DNA of 64,000 nucleotides from an uncultured Candidatus Entotheonella sp. (GTDB lineage: Bacteria > Tectomicrobia > Entotheonellia > Entotheonellales > Entotheonellaceae), in contig OY282375.1 of assembly GCA_958295825.1 (NCBI GenBank), positions 1,659,489 to 1,723,488 of the forward strand, written 5' to 3'. The notes beneath the pieces are model-generated. The model was not told where the DNA came from and made no database searches. It saw only the letters and a list, made by a program, of their open reading frames with translations. Positions 1 through 8,414 of this stretch are shown here, in pieces (position 1 is the first letter of the stretch; the number at the start of each line of letters is the position of its first letter). The position numbers were made by a program, and so were the translations under genes.

Positions 1-638
1 ACGGCCTCGATGACCTCTTGCAGGGTGAGGTCGTACGCCTTGAGCCGGCGGGGCGAGACGACCACCTGGTACTGCTTGATGCCGCCGCCAACGCAGACCA
101 CCGAGGCAACGCCCGAAACGGCCAGCAGGCGGTTGCGGATGTCCCATTCGCAGATGGTCCGCAGGTCGAGTTCGGACACCGCGCCGTCGTCACTTTCGTA
201 GGTGAGGCCGTATTCCAGCAGGCGGCCCATGACCGACGCCACCGGCAGCATGACGGGCGCCTCGACGCCTGCCGGAAGCTGCTGCTCGGCTTGCCGCAGC
301 CGTTCGGCGACCTTCTGGCGCGCCACGGTGAGATCAGTACCCCACTCGAACACCGCCACGATAGTAGAGAGGCCGACGATGGCCGACGAGCGCACGCTGA
401 CCACGTCGGGCGTGCCGTTCAGCGCGGCCTCGATGGGCAGGGCGAGCAGCGTTTCCACCTCTTCTGGCGAGAAACCCGGCGCCTCGGTCAGGATGACCAC
501 CTGGGGCGGCGCGAAGTCCGGGAACACGTCGAGGTGGATGTCGCGCGCCGCCATGACACCAGCGACGGCGATGGCGACGACGCTGACCACCACCACTAGG
601 CGGTTTTCCAGGGACCACTGAATGAGTTTGCTGAACAT
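1..638 (-). CDS. HME-type RND efflux pump inner-membrane subunit (CzcA/CusA family), 3' part beyond the window
   Basis: The protein begins MFSKLIQWSLENR, followed by one hydrophobic helix (about residues 13-32) and the periplasmic porter segment DIHLDVFPDFAPPQV, which is typical of heavy-metal RND pumps. RND pumps of this class export metal cations such as Cu, Ag, Zn or Co by proton antiport, together with a periplasmic adaptor and an outer-membrane channel. Only the first ~212 residues lie in the window. No clear ribosome-binding site is visible, and an IS5-like end starts 26 bases upstream of the ATG, so the usual upstream adaptor gene is cut off from it. The metal specificity cannot be read from this fragment. 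Confidence 0.9.
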   Translation of the reverse strand, partial: MFSKLIQWSLENRLVVVVSVVAIAVAGVMAARDIHLDVFPDFAPPQVVILTEAPGFSPEEVETLLALPIEAALNGTPDVVSVRSSAIVGLSTIVAVFEWGTDLTVARQKVAERLRQAEQQLPAGVEAPVMLPVASVMGRLLEYGLTYESDDGAVSELDLRTICEWDIRNRLLAVSGVASVVCVGGGIKQYQVVVSPRRLKAYDLTLQEVIEA

Positions 639-664
639 GGGGAACCCCAGTGATTGGTGACTAG

Positions 665-1190
665 GATCAGGACTCATAAACAGAAATTAACCGTGGCAGC
701 TATGCAGATGGCGCTGTAGGCTCAGGACCTATAAAAGGGTATCATGGGGCCTGTGATGAGAGTCAACACGCTGACGCCACTAGGAGAGCGATCATGTCCG
801 AGCACCTCTTCTGGCTGGCCGACGACCCGTTTGACCGAACTCAAACCCCTGTCACCCAACAAGGGGCGCGGCGTCCCGCGCGTCGATGACCGAAAGGTCA
901 TCAGCGGTATCATCCACGTCATCCGCTATGGGCTGAGGTGGCGCGACGCGCCCGCCTGTTACGGACCCCACAAGACGCTCTACAACCGCATCGTGCGCTG
1001 GAGCAGGGCCGCGGTCTTCGACCGCATCTTCCAAGCCCTGGCTGCCGAAAGCACCGCCACCAAGACGGTCATGATCGATAGCACCCATCTCAAAGCGCAT
1101 CGTACCGCAGCCAGCTTGCTGAAAAAGGGGGGCTTTCGCGCTGCATCGGACGCACCCGGGGCGGGCTGAACTCGAAGCTCCACGCCGTCA
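665..1190 (+). mobile_element. IS5-family (IS427-like) insertion sequence remnant, copy 1
   Basis: The left side carries two end-like sequences, each preceded by TA: GGATCAGGACTCATAA at 665 and GGCTCAGGACCTATAA near 719. The first matches the reverse complement of the right end of copy 2 (9013-9070) over about 50 bases, so two overlapping or nested ends are present. The element is cut at 1190, where its transposase abuts the 3' tail of a YGFDNLDF-module gene. TA flanks fit the IS427 group, which duplicates a short TA-centred target. Confidence 0.75.
794..1190 (+). pseudogene. IS5-family transposase, frameshifted and 3'-truncated
   Basis: The start MSEHLFWLADDPFDR matches copy 2 at 8761. Copy 1 has one extra A (CCGAACTCAAA versus CCGACTCAAA), which throws the early reading frame out; the frame LKPLLSPNKG..GVPRVDDRKVISGI resumes in another phase. 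The conserved string TVMIDSTHLKAHRTAASLLKKG holds the first DDE aspartate. At 1122-1132 lies A5G6, the kind of slippery run at which many IS427-group elements shift frame to make the full transposase. Reading continues as RCIGRTRGGLNSKLHAV in the next phase and then stops at the break near 1190. The second and third catalytic residues are missing. Confidence 0.85.
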
Positions 1191-1231
1191 GTGCGAAGCT
1201 TTGCAGGCCGTTCCCGTTACTGTTCAAGGCG
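1188..1231. repeat. 44-bp direct repeat, copy 1 (3' end of module gene)
   Basis: This matches 3960-4003 with four differences. It covers the last codons and stop of a YGFDNLDF-module gene (minus strand, ..LEQ stop) plus about 30 downstream bases. It marks a second, otherwise lost copy of that gene end. Confidence 0.8.
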
Positions 1232-1620
1232 GATATCCTTCTCTCAGAGGTGGTTGAAACCGCCTTCCACGCCAGCAGGCAACAGAAGAAACCGCCGACG
1301 ATGAAGAAAAGGTGGATGAGAATATGGCGGCTGAGAAAAAGGCTGCGGGCGTCCTCCAGTCCCAGGACGCGCCTTACCAGCAGGAGCGGCAGTTCGAACG
1401 TCATGCCATAGAACTCTTCATGGTGCTGGGTAAAGGCATCATCGTCGCCCGCTATGTATGCGAAAGTTTCGGCAGCGAGACGTCGCCGAGTGTGCTCGTC
1501 CCACGACACACCGTCATCGTCGACAACGACAACGCCTGCTATCAGGAAGAGGGCGCGGGCGATGAGCGCCCACACCGGGTAGAGGATGCGGAACACCAGT
1601 CGATTCAAGCGGGGCGGCAA
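1196..1620 (-). pseudogene. N-terminal piece of a polytopic glycosyltransferase-like protein fused to a YGFDNLDF-module tail
   Basis: A TTG start at 1620, 13 bases after the stop of the upstream deacetylase gene, opens a protein with two strongly hydrophobic segments (WALIARALFLIAGVVVV and HLFFIVGGFFCCLLAW) around an acidic loop with DDDGVSWDE. This looks like the first loop and second helix of a GT39/ArnT-type membrane glycosyltransferase. After residue ~125 the reading frame enters, out of phase, the last ~15 codons of a module gene (in the other phase it reads IRLEQ and stop). Everything between is deleted. The last 44 bases repeat those at 3960-4003. Not expected to be functional. Confidence 0.6.
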
Positions 1621-1633
1621 GGCGATGAACCGG

Positions 1634-2875
1634 TCAAGGGCGCGGGCGAAGCACGTAGGGCCGCTCGTTTGGCTTCAATGGGAGCATCACCGCCTCCGTG
1701 TCGAAGACAAGCTCATCCAGCAATGCACCGTCCTGGGAAACGGTGAAGGGCACGCCCACCCAATCCATTGGCTGGTCGAACAGTACGGTCAGTGGCTGGT
1801 CGAACCTGACGTTGTCCAGACCGTCGGAGAGCGTAATCTCGATGCTTTCGGTTCCGGCGCTGCCCTCAACCACTTCAACCGTTATCACGGCATGCTCTCT
1901 TTCCCGGACATAAAGGGTTATGTCGTTCATCGAAGCCGTCCAGAAATCACGCGCCGCGATGGATTGAACGTCTTTGCGGAATTCGTCCCAGTCGTACCAT
2001 CCCCACCACTCAGGCCGTCCGATGGCGTGGTACGTCAATATGACCCACGCGGTCTGCGCCAATGCCTCATCCAGGATAGGCACCAACTCGTCATTGTCGT
2101 TGATACAGCCCTCGCACCCCTGAAACTCGATGCTTTGCATCGCCAACGCCCGCAAGCTGAACCAATTATCCGGCGCTGACTGGTCCCCCGGGAGATGGTA
2201 CCATTCGGCGGGTCTTGCGCTCCCCCCCCCGCGCGCAAGGTGGAGGAAATATCGAACTATCCGTGTCGGGAGGTTGTAGAATTTGCCGGGGTTCGTGCTC
2301 TGTAGTCTACCGCTCAGAAACCCTGAAGCCTCCAAAGCCCGTTGCGTCTCTGCTTCGTGCCCGGCGCTTCTCGGATAGGCGTAGGCGACGGGCTTCATTC
2401 CCCACTCTTTCATGGTGTCATAGTTGGCTTGGAACGATTCGAGGGCCTCTTCGTAAGACAACTCGTCGTGGTCGACGTGATGGTGCCCATGCCCGAAATA
2501 GCTGAACCCCTTGGGAACCAGCTCCGACATCAGATAGACAATCCGCTCATCGTCAGGCCCGCTGAATATGCGATCACCGTGAAAGGAATTTCCGGTCACC
2601 ACTTCATAGCCCATGACGAGGCCCTGCTCCAGCACGTAGCTGTCTATGTCCGGTTCCCTTCCGGGGGTGGGCCAGTCATCGTTGGTAATCGAGATGGCGG
2701 CGGCATGGTTGTCCAACCACTTGGCGACTGAAGCATTCAAGGGCGCCGTGGTGGTTGCCGGCGCAGGAGTGGGAACACCCGTTGCTCGGAACAGGTATCC
2801 CGCCGCCAGGACCAGAACGCCGAGTAACAGCCCCGCCGCCATGATTGCAGCGCCATTTTGTCGGAGACGGGTCAT
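1634..2875 (-). CDS. Membrane-anchored polysaccharide deacetylase-like protein (NodB fold)
   Basis: The 413-aa protein has one N-terminal transmembrane helix (about residues 10-30) and then a periplasmic domain. Candidate NodB-fold motifs are TNDDWP (first aspartate motif, ~64-69), FGHGHHHVDH (metal histidines, ~126-135) and the later YAYPRSAGH and ILTYHAIG. Such enzymes remove N- or O-acetyl groups from cell-surface polysaccharides. The start MTRLRQNG at 2875 was chosen because the longer reading frame upstream translates the remnant of a YGFDNLDF module (2937-3030) out of phase. Gene order on the minus strand is methyltransferase, module remnant, this gene, glycosyltransferase fragment. Unlike its neighbours it has no C-terminal module. 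The motif assignment is by eye, so the substrate is unknown. Confidence 0.75.
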   Translation of the reverse strand: MTRLRQNGAAIMAAGLLLGVLVLAAGYLFRATGVPTPAPATTTAPLNASVAKWLDNHAAAISITNDDWPTPGREPDIDSYVLEQGLVMGYEVVTGNSFHGDRIFSGPDDERIVYLMSELVPKGFSYFGHGHHHVDHDELSYEEALESFQANYDTMKEWGMKPVAYAYPRSAGHEAETQRALEASGFLSGRLQSTNPGKFYNLPTRIVRYFLHLARGGGSARPAEWYHLPGDQSAPDNWFSLRALAMQSIEFQGCEGCINDNDELVPILDEALAQTAWVILTYHAIGRPEWWGWYDWDEFRKDVQSIAARDFWTASMNDITLYVREREHAVITVEVVEGSAGTESIEITLSDGLDNVRFDQPLTVLFDQPMDWVGVPFTVSQDGALLDELVFDTEAVMLPLKPNERPYVLRPRP

Positions 2876-2936
2876 GGTGGGTCTGCCTTCCTCATTCTGC
2901 CGCATTGAAAGGGAACTCCTCCTTCCAGAGCTGCCC

Positions 2937-3030
2937 CTAGCCGGACACGTACTGGCGGTCCTTATGGGTGATGTCGTGACCGGGGAGCAAAACGGTCGTG
3001 TACATTTACCGTCGAAATCAAAGTCCAGGC
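2937..3030 (-). pseudogene. Remnant of a YGFDNLDF module directly after the methyltransferase
   Basis: Starting right behind the methyltransferase stop, the minus strand reads LDFDFDGKC and then, after a one-base shift, TVLLPGHDITHKDRQYVSG and a stop. This aligns with the second half of the complete modules (LDFxFD..xxDGKCxATVPLPxYxIxxIRTGQYVP). The conserved cysteine and the PLP/IRTGQ-like stretch are still visible. It suggests that the methyltransferase once had, or lay next to, a module of this family. Confidence 0.6.
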
Positions 3031-3032
3031 TG

Positions 3033-3902
3033 TCAACCAGCAGGAACTTGCGCGCGCCGCCGGTAAATCGCATATACGGAAACCGCAAGGTAGTCGCGCA
3101 ACAAAGGCACGCGCAACAACAGGTTGGATAGTCGCCAGAGCGCAGGCCAACGCTTGAGCTGCGGGTTCACAATCAACCGTTCCGTTATCCATCCTATTTC
3201 TTCGACGTAGCGAAGAAACTCCGAAAACCGCATTTTGTTCAGTCCTTCCCGCACGGCTTCGAACGATTCGGCCTCATCCCAAGGACGCCAGAACTCCTGC
3301 CTGAGACGCATCAGCGCGTCTTCCGAAAACAGGACTCCTATCCACGGTATGCGGAATCTGAAGAACCGGTTCACGTGGCCCCCGAGCGGTGAATGAAACA
3401 GCGGGCCAAACGCTAGAATTATTTTGCCCCCTCCCCCCGGACTTTTTGACTTGAGAACGCCGTCAATACGGCTGAGGCAATCGCCAGGGCGTTCCACGTG
3501 CTCGAACACCTCGTGAGAAAGTACGATGTCATACTCCTTCTCGTTCGGTAGATCATGAACATCCATGCACTCGAATGTGACTTTGTCCTGCAACTGCATC
3601 TTCCTGGCGCTGCGCTTTGCGATTTCGATGTAATACGGGTCTTTATCAATACCCGTTACGTGTCTGCACCCGCGCTGCGCCAGCGCCAAGGACATCTCTC
3701 CCATGCCGCACCCGACTTCCAGGTAGCGCATAGCCGGATCAATGGGAATTTCGTTGTCCAGGCGGCGATTCCATTTCTCGAAGCGAGCCTTCGCGGATTC
3801 GATGCTCAGGTCACGCTCAAGCTGACGAAGCTCCTCCCCTTCGGTGTTCCTGGCATGCGCGCATAGCCGAAGCAGCCTGTAATCAATCGTCTTACCAAAC
3901 AT
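3033..3902 (-). CDS. SAM-dependent class I methyltransferase
   Basis: The 289-aa protein has motif I LEVGCGMGEMSLAL (~61-74), motif II acidic residue in GIDKDPYYI, and the post-motif VLSHEVFEHVE, all typical of class I SAM methyltransferases of the UbiG/Methyltransf_11 type. A start at MFGKTIDY (3902) is preferred over in-frame codons further upstream because similarity-like sequence begins there. It lies between a membrane glycosyltransferase-like gene and a polysaccharide deacetylase-like gene, so methylation of a surface glycan or its precursor is a reasonable inference. It ends in basic residues, YRRRAQVPAG, directly followed by a module remnant. Confidence 0.85.
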   Translation of the reverse strand: MFGKTIDYRLLRLCAHARNTEGEELRQLERDLSIESAKARFEKWNRRLDNEIPIDPAMRYLEVGCGMGEMSLALAQRGCRHVTGIDKDPYYIEIAKRSARKMQLQDKVTFECMDVHDLPNEKEYDIVLSHEVFEHVERPGDCLSRIDGVLKSKSPGGGGKIILAFGPLFHSPLGGHVNRFFRFRIPWIGVLFSEDALMRLRQEFWRPWDEAESFEAVREGLNKMRFSEFLRYVEEIGWITERLIVNPQLKRWPALWRLSNLLLRVPLLRDYLAVSVYAIYRRRAQVPAG

Positions 3903-3959
3903 GGAATCCCCCCGCACGTATGTTCTGACAGCGCACAATCAGGGCACGCCACAGATTGT

Positions 3960-4003
3960 TCAGTGCGAAGACTTGTAGGCCGTTCCCGTTACTGTTCAAG
4001 GCG
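3960..4003. repeat. 44-bp direct repeat, copy 2
   Basis: Second copy of the repeat at 1188-1231. It spans the stop codon of the intact module gene at 3989-5977 and its 3' flank. Confidence 0.8.
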
Positions 4004-5977
4004 TATCTCCTCCTCCCATATATTATCGAGACCGCCGTCCACGGGCACGTACCGGCCAGTCCGGATTTCGGAGATAGCGTATTCCGGGAGAGGGACTTTC
4101 GCCCAGCATTTGTCGTCGAATCTCACGCTGCGCCCGTCGAAATCGAAGTCCAGATTGTCGAAGCCGTATTGCTTGCGATGGCCGGGGAGGTCAGCCACAT
4201 CAGCCGGGTACAGGTGGAGGAAGAACATCGCCTGCGTGTCGGCGGAGGCGCACGGCTCCTTGAAGTAGACCAGCGTGTCCTTGCGGAGATACACGTCAAA
4301 TTCGGCGCGGACCGCCGGTTCGCCGGATACGAGCTGCTCGTAGGCGGACTGACGCGCGCCGGCGCTGTCGAAGGCTGCATTCACCCTGAAAATGGCGCCA
4401 TCGGCCAGTTCCGCCACCGGCTCCAACGGCAGCGGCGACTCCATATCCCAGAGGGTGCAGATTATCTGGCCGGGTTCGCGCCCGCTGACCCATACGACGT
4501 GCTCTTCGGGCTCTCCGTACCGCCGGGATTTCCGGACAGCCCGCTCGAACCAGTGCCGGCACATGTTCCCCGGGTTCCGCCGCGGTACCGGCACCCAAGT
4601 CACCAGCGTTCCCGGAACGCCCGCGTTCCATCGGAGTACGTTGGGATCGTTGCTGTAGTACCGGCCGGGGACGGGGTTCGCCCGGACATACGCCACCAGC
4701 TCGGAGTCCTCCCAGTACGCCGTGTTGAGACTCTTGCCGATGTACCCCGATTCCAGCGCTTCGGCGGTCAACCGCAGATTCTGCTGCACCGAGACGCCGA
4801 TATGCCAGGAACCGCCGACAAGCACGAGAACGACCAGCGCCCACCAGAAGGCGAACATCCTGCCAGACGGCTTGCCGCGCAGGAGTGCGTCCAGCCAGAA
4901 CGCCGCGACGAACAGCAGCGGGACATAGACCGGCACGAGGTAGCGGCTGTCTATCTTCGCCCCGACCGTGAGCGGTGCCACCACGGCAATAATCGCAAGA
5001 TACATCAACGCGAAGACCCAGAAGACCGAAGACGCTCTTCCCGGACGGGGGGTGATGAGGAGCAACGCCGCCAGCAGCAGCAACAGGCAGGCAATCAGCC
5101 ACGGCGAGTGCTGCAACTGCCAGTGGATGGGGAACAGCGGGGCAGCCCACTGGTGGAACACCTCGACGATCTGGCGCAGCGATTCGAACAGGGACTGTCC
5201 CGATGGACCCTGTCCCGCCGCTTCGGTCCTGACCCCGAAGGGGGCTCCCGAGGCTAGTTGGTTGCGCGTCATCGCCCCCGCCAGCGGGAGCGACGAGATG
5301 GCACCGAAGGCCAAGGCATGCTTCAACCGCTGGCGTACCGGAGTATTACGGCGCGAAAGGAGCATGAAAACTGAGGAGAAGATGAGCACAACTCCCATGT
5401 ACCTGGTCACCGCGGCGAGGGCGGCGAATACGGCGGCAAGCACGAGGGCCGGCGTGCCGCTTCTCCGGTTCAGGAACGACTCCAGCGGCATCAGGGCGAG
5501 GAGGGTGAACAGCACGAAGAGGGGTTCGCTTATGAGGGTCGAAGCGGCATGAGCGAGGGGAACGGCTACCATCACTGCCACCGTTGCGCCGAGCGCGATT
5601 GCCGGCGTCTGGAGCCGCTGGGTCAGCCAGAGACCCGACACCAGGATGAGCAGGCCGAAGGCGGCGGCGTTCAGGAACCGGCCCCCGTCCACCGGCTCGA
5701 GGCCGAACAGGCTCAGGAACGCCATTGCCATGGAGAAGAAAGGCGCAACGAGCGCCACTAATCCGCCGGCAGGACTCAGCAGGCCCTCCCCGGCGGCCAG
5801 GCTCTCGGCTGCCGACAGGTAGTTGAAGGCGTAGTCGAGCGACGCGCCGTAGGTGGACGTGCGGACGAGGATATGCGCCGCACCGAGAAAGGCGACGAGT
5901 GCGATGAGCGTGGGAAAGCAAGGGTTTCCCCTCATCCCTAAGCGCCCACTCGACAGAGTTGCCCAAATCTTCGTCAT
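3989..5977 (-). CDS. Polytopic glycosyltransferase-like membrane protein with C-terminal YGFDNLDF module
   Basis: The protein is 662 aa. Residues ~20-430 contain about ten hydrophobic helices in a GT39/PMT-like layout, with the loop SLDYAFNYLSAAESLAAGEGLL after the first helix, as in lipid-linked sugar transferases. A soluble, probably periplasmic part follows, ending in the shared module: KEPCASADTQ, FFLHLYPADVADLP, YGFDNLDF, DDKCWAKVPLPEY and IRTGRYVP (about residues 556-662). The ATG overlaps the stop of the upstream gene by four bases (ATGA), so translation is coupled. The likely role is transfer of a sugar onto a surface polymer or protein at the outer face of the inner membrane. The sugar and acceptor are unknown, and no catalytic assignment is certain. 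Confidence 0.75.
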   Translation of the reverse strand: MTKIWATLSSGRLGMRGNPCFPTLIALVAFLGAAHILVRTSTYGASLDYAFNYLSAAESLAAGEGLLSPAGGLVALVAPFFSMAMAFLSLFGLEPVDGGRFLNAAAFGLLILVSGLWLTQRLQTPAIALGATVAVMVAVPLAHAASTLISEPLFVLFTLLALMPLESFLNRRSGTPALVLAAVFAALAAVTRYMGVVLIFSSVFMLLSRRNTPVRQRLKHALAFGAISSLPLAGAMTRNQLASGAPFGVRTEAAGQGPSGQSLFESLRQIVEVFHQWAAPLFPIHWQLQHSPWLIACLLLLLAALLLITPRPGRASSVFWVFALMYLAIIAVVAPLTVGAKIDSRYLVPVYVPLLFVAAFWLDALLRGKPSGRMFAFWWALVVLVLVGGSWHIGVSVQQNLRLTAEALESGYIGKSLNTAYWEDSELVAYVRANPVPGRYYSNDPNVLRWNAGVPGTLVTWVPVPRRNPGNMCRHWFERAVRKSRRYGEPEEHVVWVSGREPGQIICTLWDMESPLPLEPVAELADGAIFRVNAAFDSAGARQSAYEQLVSGEPAVRAEFDVYLRKDTLVYFKEPCASADTQAMFFLHLYPADVADLPGHRKQYGFDNLDFDFDGRSVRFDDKCWAKVPLPEYAISEIRTGRYVPVDGGLDNIWEEEIRLEQ

Positions 5978-7770
5978 CGTCCGAATCCCGCTTCCCAGAT
6001 ATGGTTGAAACCGCCGACCCCGGGCACGCACTGGCCGGTCCTGATTTTGGAGATATGGTATGCCGGGAGAGGGACCGTTGCCAAGCACTTGCCGTCGAAT
6101 CTCTCGCCGTGCTGGTCGAAAATGAAGTCCAGGTTGTCGAAGCCGTACTGCTTGCGCTCTTCAGGCAGGTCATCCTCGTCGGCGGGAATCAGGTGCAGAA
6201 AGAACATCGCCTCCGTGTCGGCGCGGGCGCACGGCTCCTTGACGTAGATCAGACTTCCCGCGCCGAGATAGATGTCGAAGACGCCGCGAGCCGCCGGCTC
6301 GCCGGAAGTCGACGACGACAAATACCCGTCAAGCCACCGCCGGCTCTCCTCGAACCAGTGCTCCGCTTCCCAAAGGGGGTTCCCGTCGCGGTCAACCTGT
6401 CCAGTTCGGATGCCGACGATGTCTTTGTCGGGAAGCTGGCGCTCAGTGATGCAGGCGCCGTTGTTCTGCCAGGAAGACTGGCTCCATGCGAAATCCAGCG
6501 TATCGCGTTCGGGCGTGCCACTTTCGGAATCCAGCGAATAGACGGCCAACGGGAACCGCGTACCGTATTCGTCTTCCCAGCGGCAGCTCCGGTTCTCATA
6601 GGTCAGCCTGTTTCCGCGGAGATACACGTCGTACCTGGAACGAAGGATACGGTCCGCTTCGGAAGCGCCCGCCTGCACGGGTTCGGACGGCTTGATGATC
6701 GCCTTCACGCGGTTGCCGAGCTGGTCTGCGTAGTACACCGAAGCGCGCAGGCGATGCCCGACGTCGGCAGCCGTGGGGATATACATGTAGGTGGGCCGTT
6801 GAATGGGGAGGCTCGTCCAGCCATCGGCATCGCTGCCTTTCTCCCACCGCCACGGATGCCCGGACAGCCGCTGGCCACGGGATTTGTTGAAAAAGGCGGC
6901 GAACGGCTTGCCCTTCATCGGAGGATCGGGACTGTGGAACATGGCGGTCGGCAGGAATTCGCGTTCGCGCAAGCGATACAGCTCGCCGTCCGCCAGTTCC
7001 GCCACCATCTCCAGCAAGGGCTCCCGAGACAAGGCGTTCCGGAGGTCGTCGTCCTGCTGCCGAGAACATCCTCTCTGCCCGTCCCCTTCGCTGAAATAGA
7101 GGACATGCACGTCTCCGGCGCCAGGTGCGTTCCGCAGCGCAGACCGCAGATGATCCGGTTCACACGGCAATCCGTAATGGCGTGCCGGACTATGGGCGTA
7201 CAAACGCATGACGCCATAGGCATTGCTCAGGGTCGCGCCTGTCAGAGCCGCCTCCAAAACGTACCGCAGGCTCTCTGACTTCCCCCACCGCGGTTCGACA
7301 AAACCCTGTTGCATACCAGCGTTCCAGAGCGGTATCGCGCGTCCATGCAGCACAACCAGCCAGGCTGCCTGCAGGGGCAGCGCCAACATCAGGATAGCTG
7401 CAAGCCCTCCCCCGATTGCTGGAACTCCCCGCCGGCGCGGAACGATTCTCCGCAGCGATCGCCTCCGCGCATACCGGAGGGCGCCGTCCATCAGCAGCAG
7501 CGCCGTGACGAGCAGCGTCAGGTACGCGATCGCAAAACCGCCGAACACGCGCAACGGACCCCAGGCAACATCCGAAACAACCGGAGCGTCGCTTTTCCGG
7601 TCCGAGCAGCGACGGAGCGCATGGCCGGCGGCCATCACGAGCGCCAGCAGGACCGGGGTGGTCAACCCGACGAGCCACCAGTCCCCAACCGCGAGTCGCA
7701 AAGTCTCGTCCACGATGAGGGGAAATGAGTAGAAAGCCCTCCCCCCTTTCGCCGGACGCTGATCCGGCAA
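5974..7770 (-). CDS. 5'-truncated glycosyltransferase-like membrane protein with an Ig-like linker and two YGFDNLDF-type modules
   Basis: It opens at a TTG (7770) and has about four hydrophobic helices in its first 160 residues; the catalytic first half seen in the neighbouring paralogue is absent. The soluble part contains PTAADVGHRLRASVYYAD, which resembles the repeat of bacterial Ig-like surface domains (TAADVG..LRA.V.YTD). Next comes a divergent module (RYDVYLRGNRLTY, SCRWED, TLDFAWSQ, GACITERQLPD, GIRTGQ) and then a canonical module (KEPCARADTEAMFFLHLIPADEDDLP, here split: YGFDNLDFIFD, DGKCLATVPLPAY, IRTGQCVP). The 5' end coincides with a head-to-head junction with another truncated copy on the plus strand. 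It may not be functional, although the reading frame is open for 598 codons. Confidence 0.6.
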   Translation of the reverse strand: MPDQRPAKGGRAFYSFPLIVDETLRLAVGDWWLVGLTTPVLLALVMAAGHALRRCSDRKSDAPVVSDVAWGPLRVFGGFAIAYLTLLVTALLLMDGALRYARRRSLRRIVPRRRGVPAIGGGLAAILMLALPLQAAWLVVLHGRAIPLWNAGMQQGFVEPRWGKSESLRYVLEAALTGATLSNAYGVMRLYAHSPARHYGLPCEPDHLRSALRNAPGAGDVHVLYFSEGDGQRGCSRQQDDDLRNALSREPLLEMVAELADGELYRLREREFLPTAMFHSPDPPMKGKPFAAFFNKSRGQRLSGHPWRWEKGSDADGWTSLPIQRPTYMYIPTAADVGHRLRASVYYADQLGNRVKAIIKPSEPVQAGASEADRILRSRYDVYLRGNRLTYENRSCRWEDEYGTRFPLAVYSLDSESGTPERDTLDFAWSQSSWQNNGACITERQLPDKDIVGIRTGQVDRDGNPLWEAEHWFEESRRWLDGYLSSSTSGEPAARGVFDIYLGAGSLIYVKEPCARADTEAMFFLHLIPADEDDLPEERKQYGFDNLDFIFDQHGERFDGKCLATVPLPAYHISKIRTGQCVPGVGGFNHIWEAGFGR

Positions 7771-7799
7771 GCAGAAAGTTCCGCAGCATCCACAGATAC

Positions 7800-8280
7800 G
7801 ATTGCCCGCGCTGGTTCGAGCGCGCCGTCCAGAAATCCCGACAGTATGGGGAACCCGAAAAGTACGTCGTATGGGTCGGCCAGGGCGAAGGCAGCCGGAT
7901 AGTTTGCGGCCTCTGGCAGATGGAGGCGCCGCTGCCGTTGGAGCCGGTGGCGGAACTGGCCGATGGCGCCATTTTCAGGGTGAATGCAGCCTTCGACAGC
8001 GCCGGCGCGCGTCAGTCCGCCTACGAGCAGCTCGTATCCGGCGAACCGGCGGTCCGCGCCGAATTTGACGTGTATCTCCGCAAGGACACGCTGGTCTACT
8101 TCAAGGAGCCGTGCGCCTCCGCCGACACGCAGGCGATGTTCTTCCTCCACCTGATTCCCGCCGACGTGGCTGACCTTCCCGACCATCGCAAGCAATCTGG
8201 CTTCGACAACCTGGATTTCGATTTCGACGACCAGGGCGTGAGATTCGAGGGCAAGTGTGTGGCGAAAGTCCCTATCTCCG
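7800..8280 (+). pseudogene. C-terminal fragment of a third glycosyltransferase paralogue with truncated module
   Basis: From CPRWFERAVQKSRQYGEPEK onward the plus-strand frame follows the tail of the 3989-5977 protein closely (same LWxMExPLPLEPVAELADG and EFDVYLRKDTLVYFKEPC). It breaks off inside the module at DGKCVAKVP (8279). It has no 5' half. Its start faces the truncated start of the minus-strand paralogue at 7770, so both lost their N-terminal halves at the same inversion or deletion junction. Confidence 0.7.
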
Positions 8281-8414
8281 GAATACGTTCTCGTTATGCG
8301 GGTGGTTGACCTCCTCTACGCTTCCGGGCGGGAGGAGCGGAAGCGCATCCTGATAACCGGCGGGCTGTTTGCGCTGGCCGGCGCGCTTACTTTCTACACC
8401 ACCCTGCCTTATCT
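8281..8414 (+). pseudogene. Fragment of a membrane protein joined to the broken module
   Basis: Directly after the break the plus strand reads YVLVMRVVDLLYASGREERK followed by a hydrophobic helix (GGLFALAGALTFYTTLPYLW) and then runs into the miniature element at 8415. It looks like an internal slice of a polytopic glycosyltransferase-like protein. I cannot assign it further. Confidence 0.35.
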
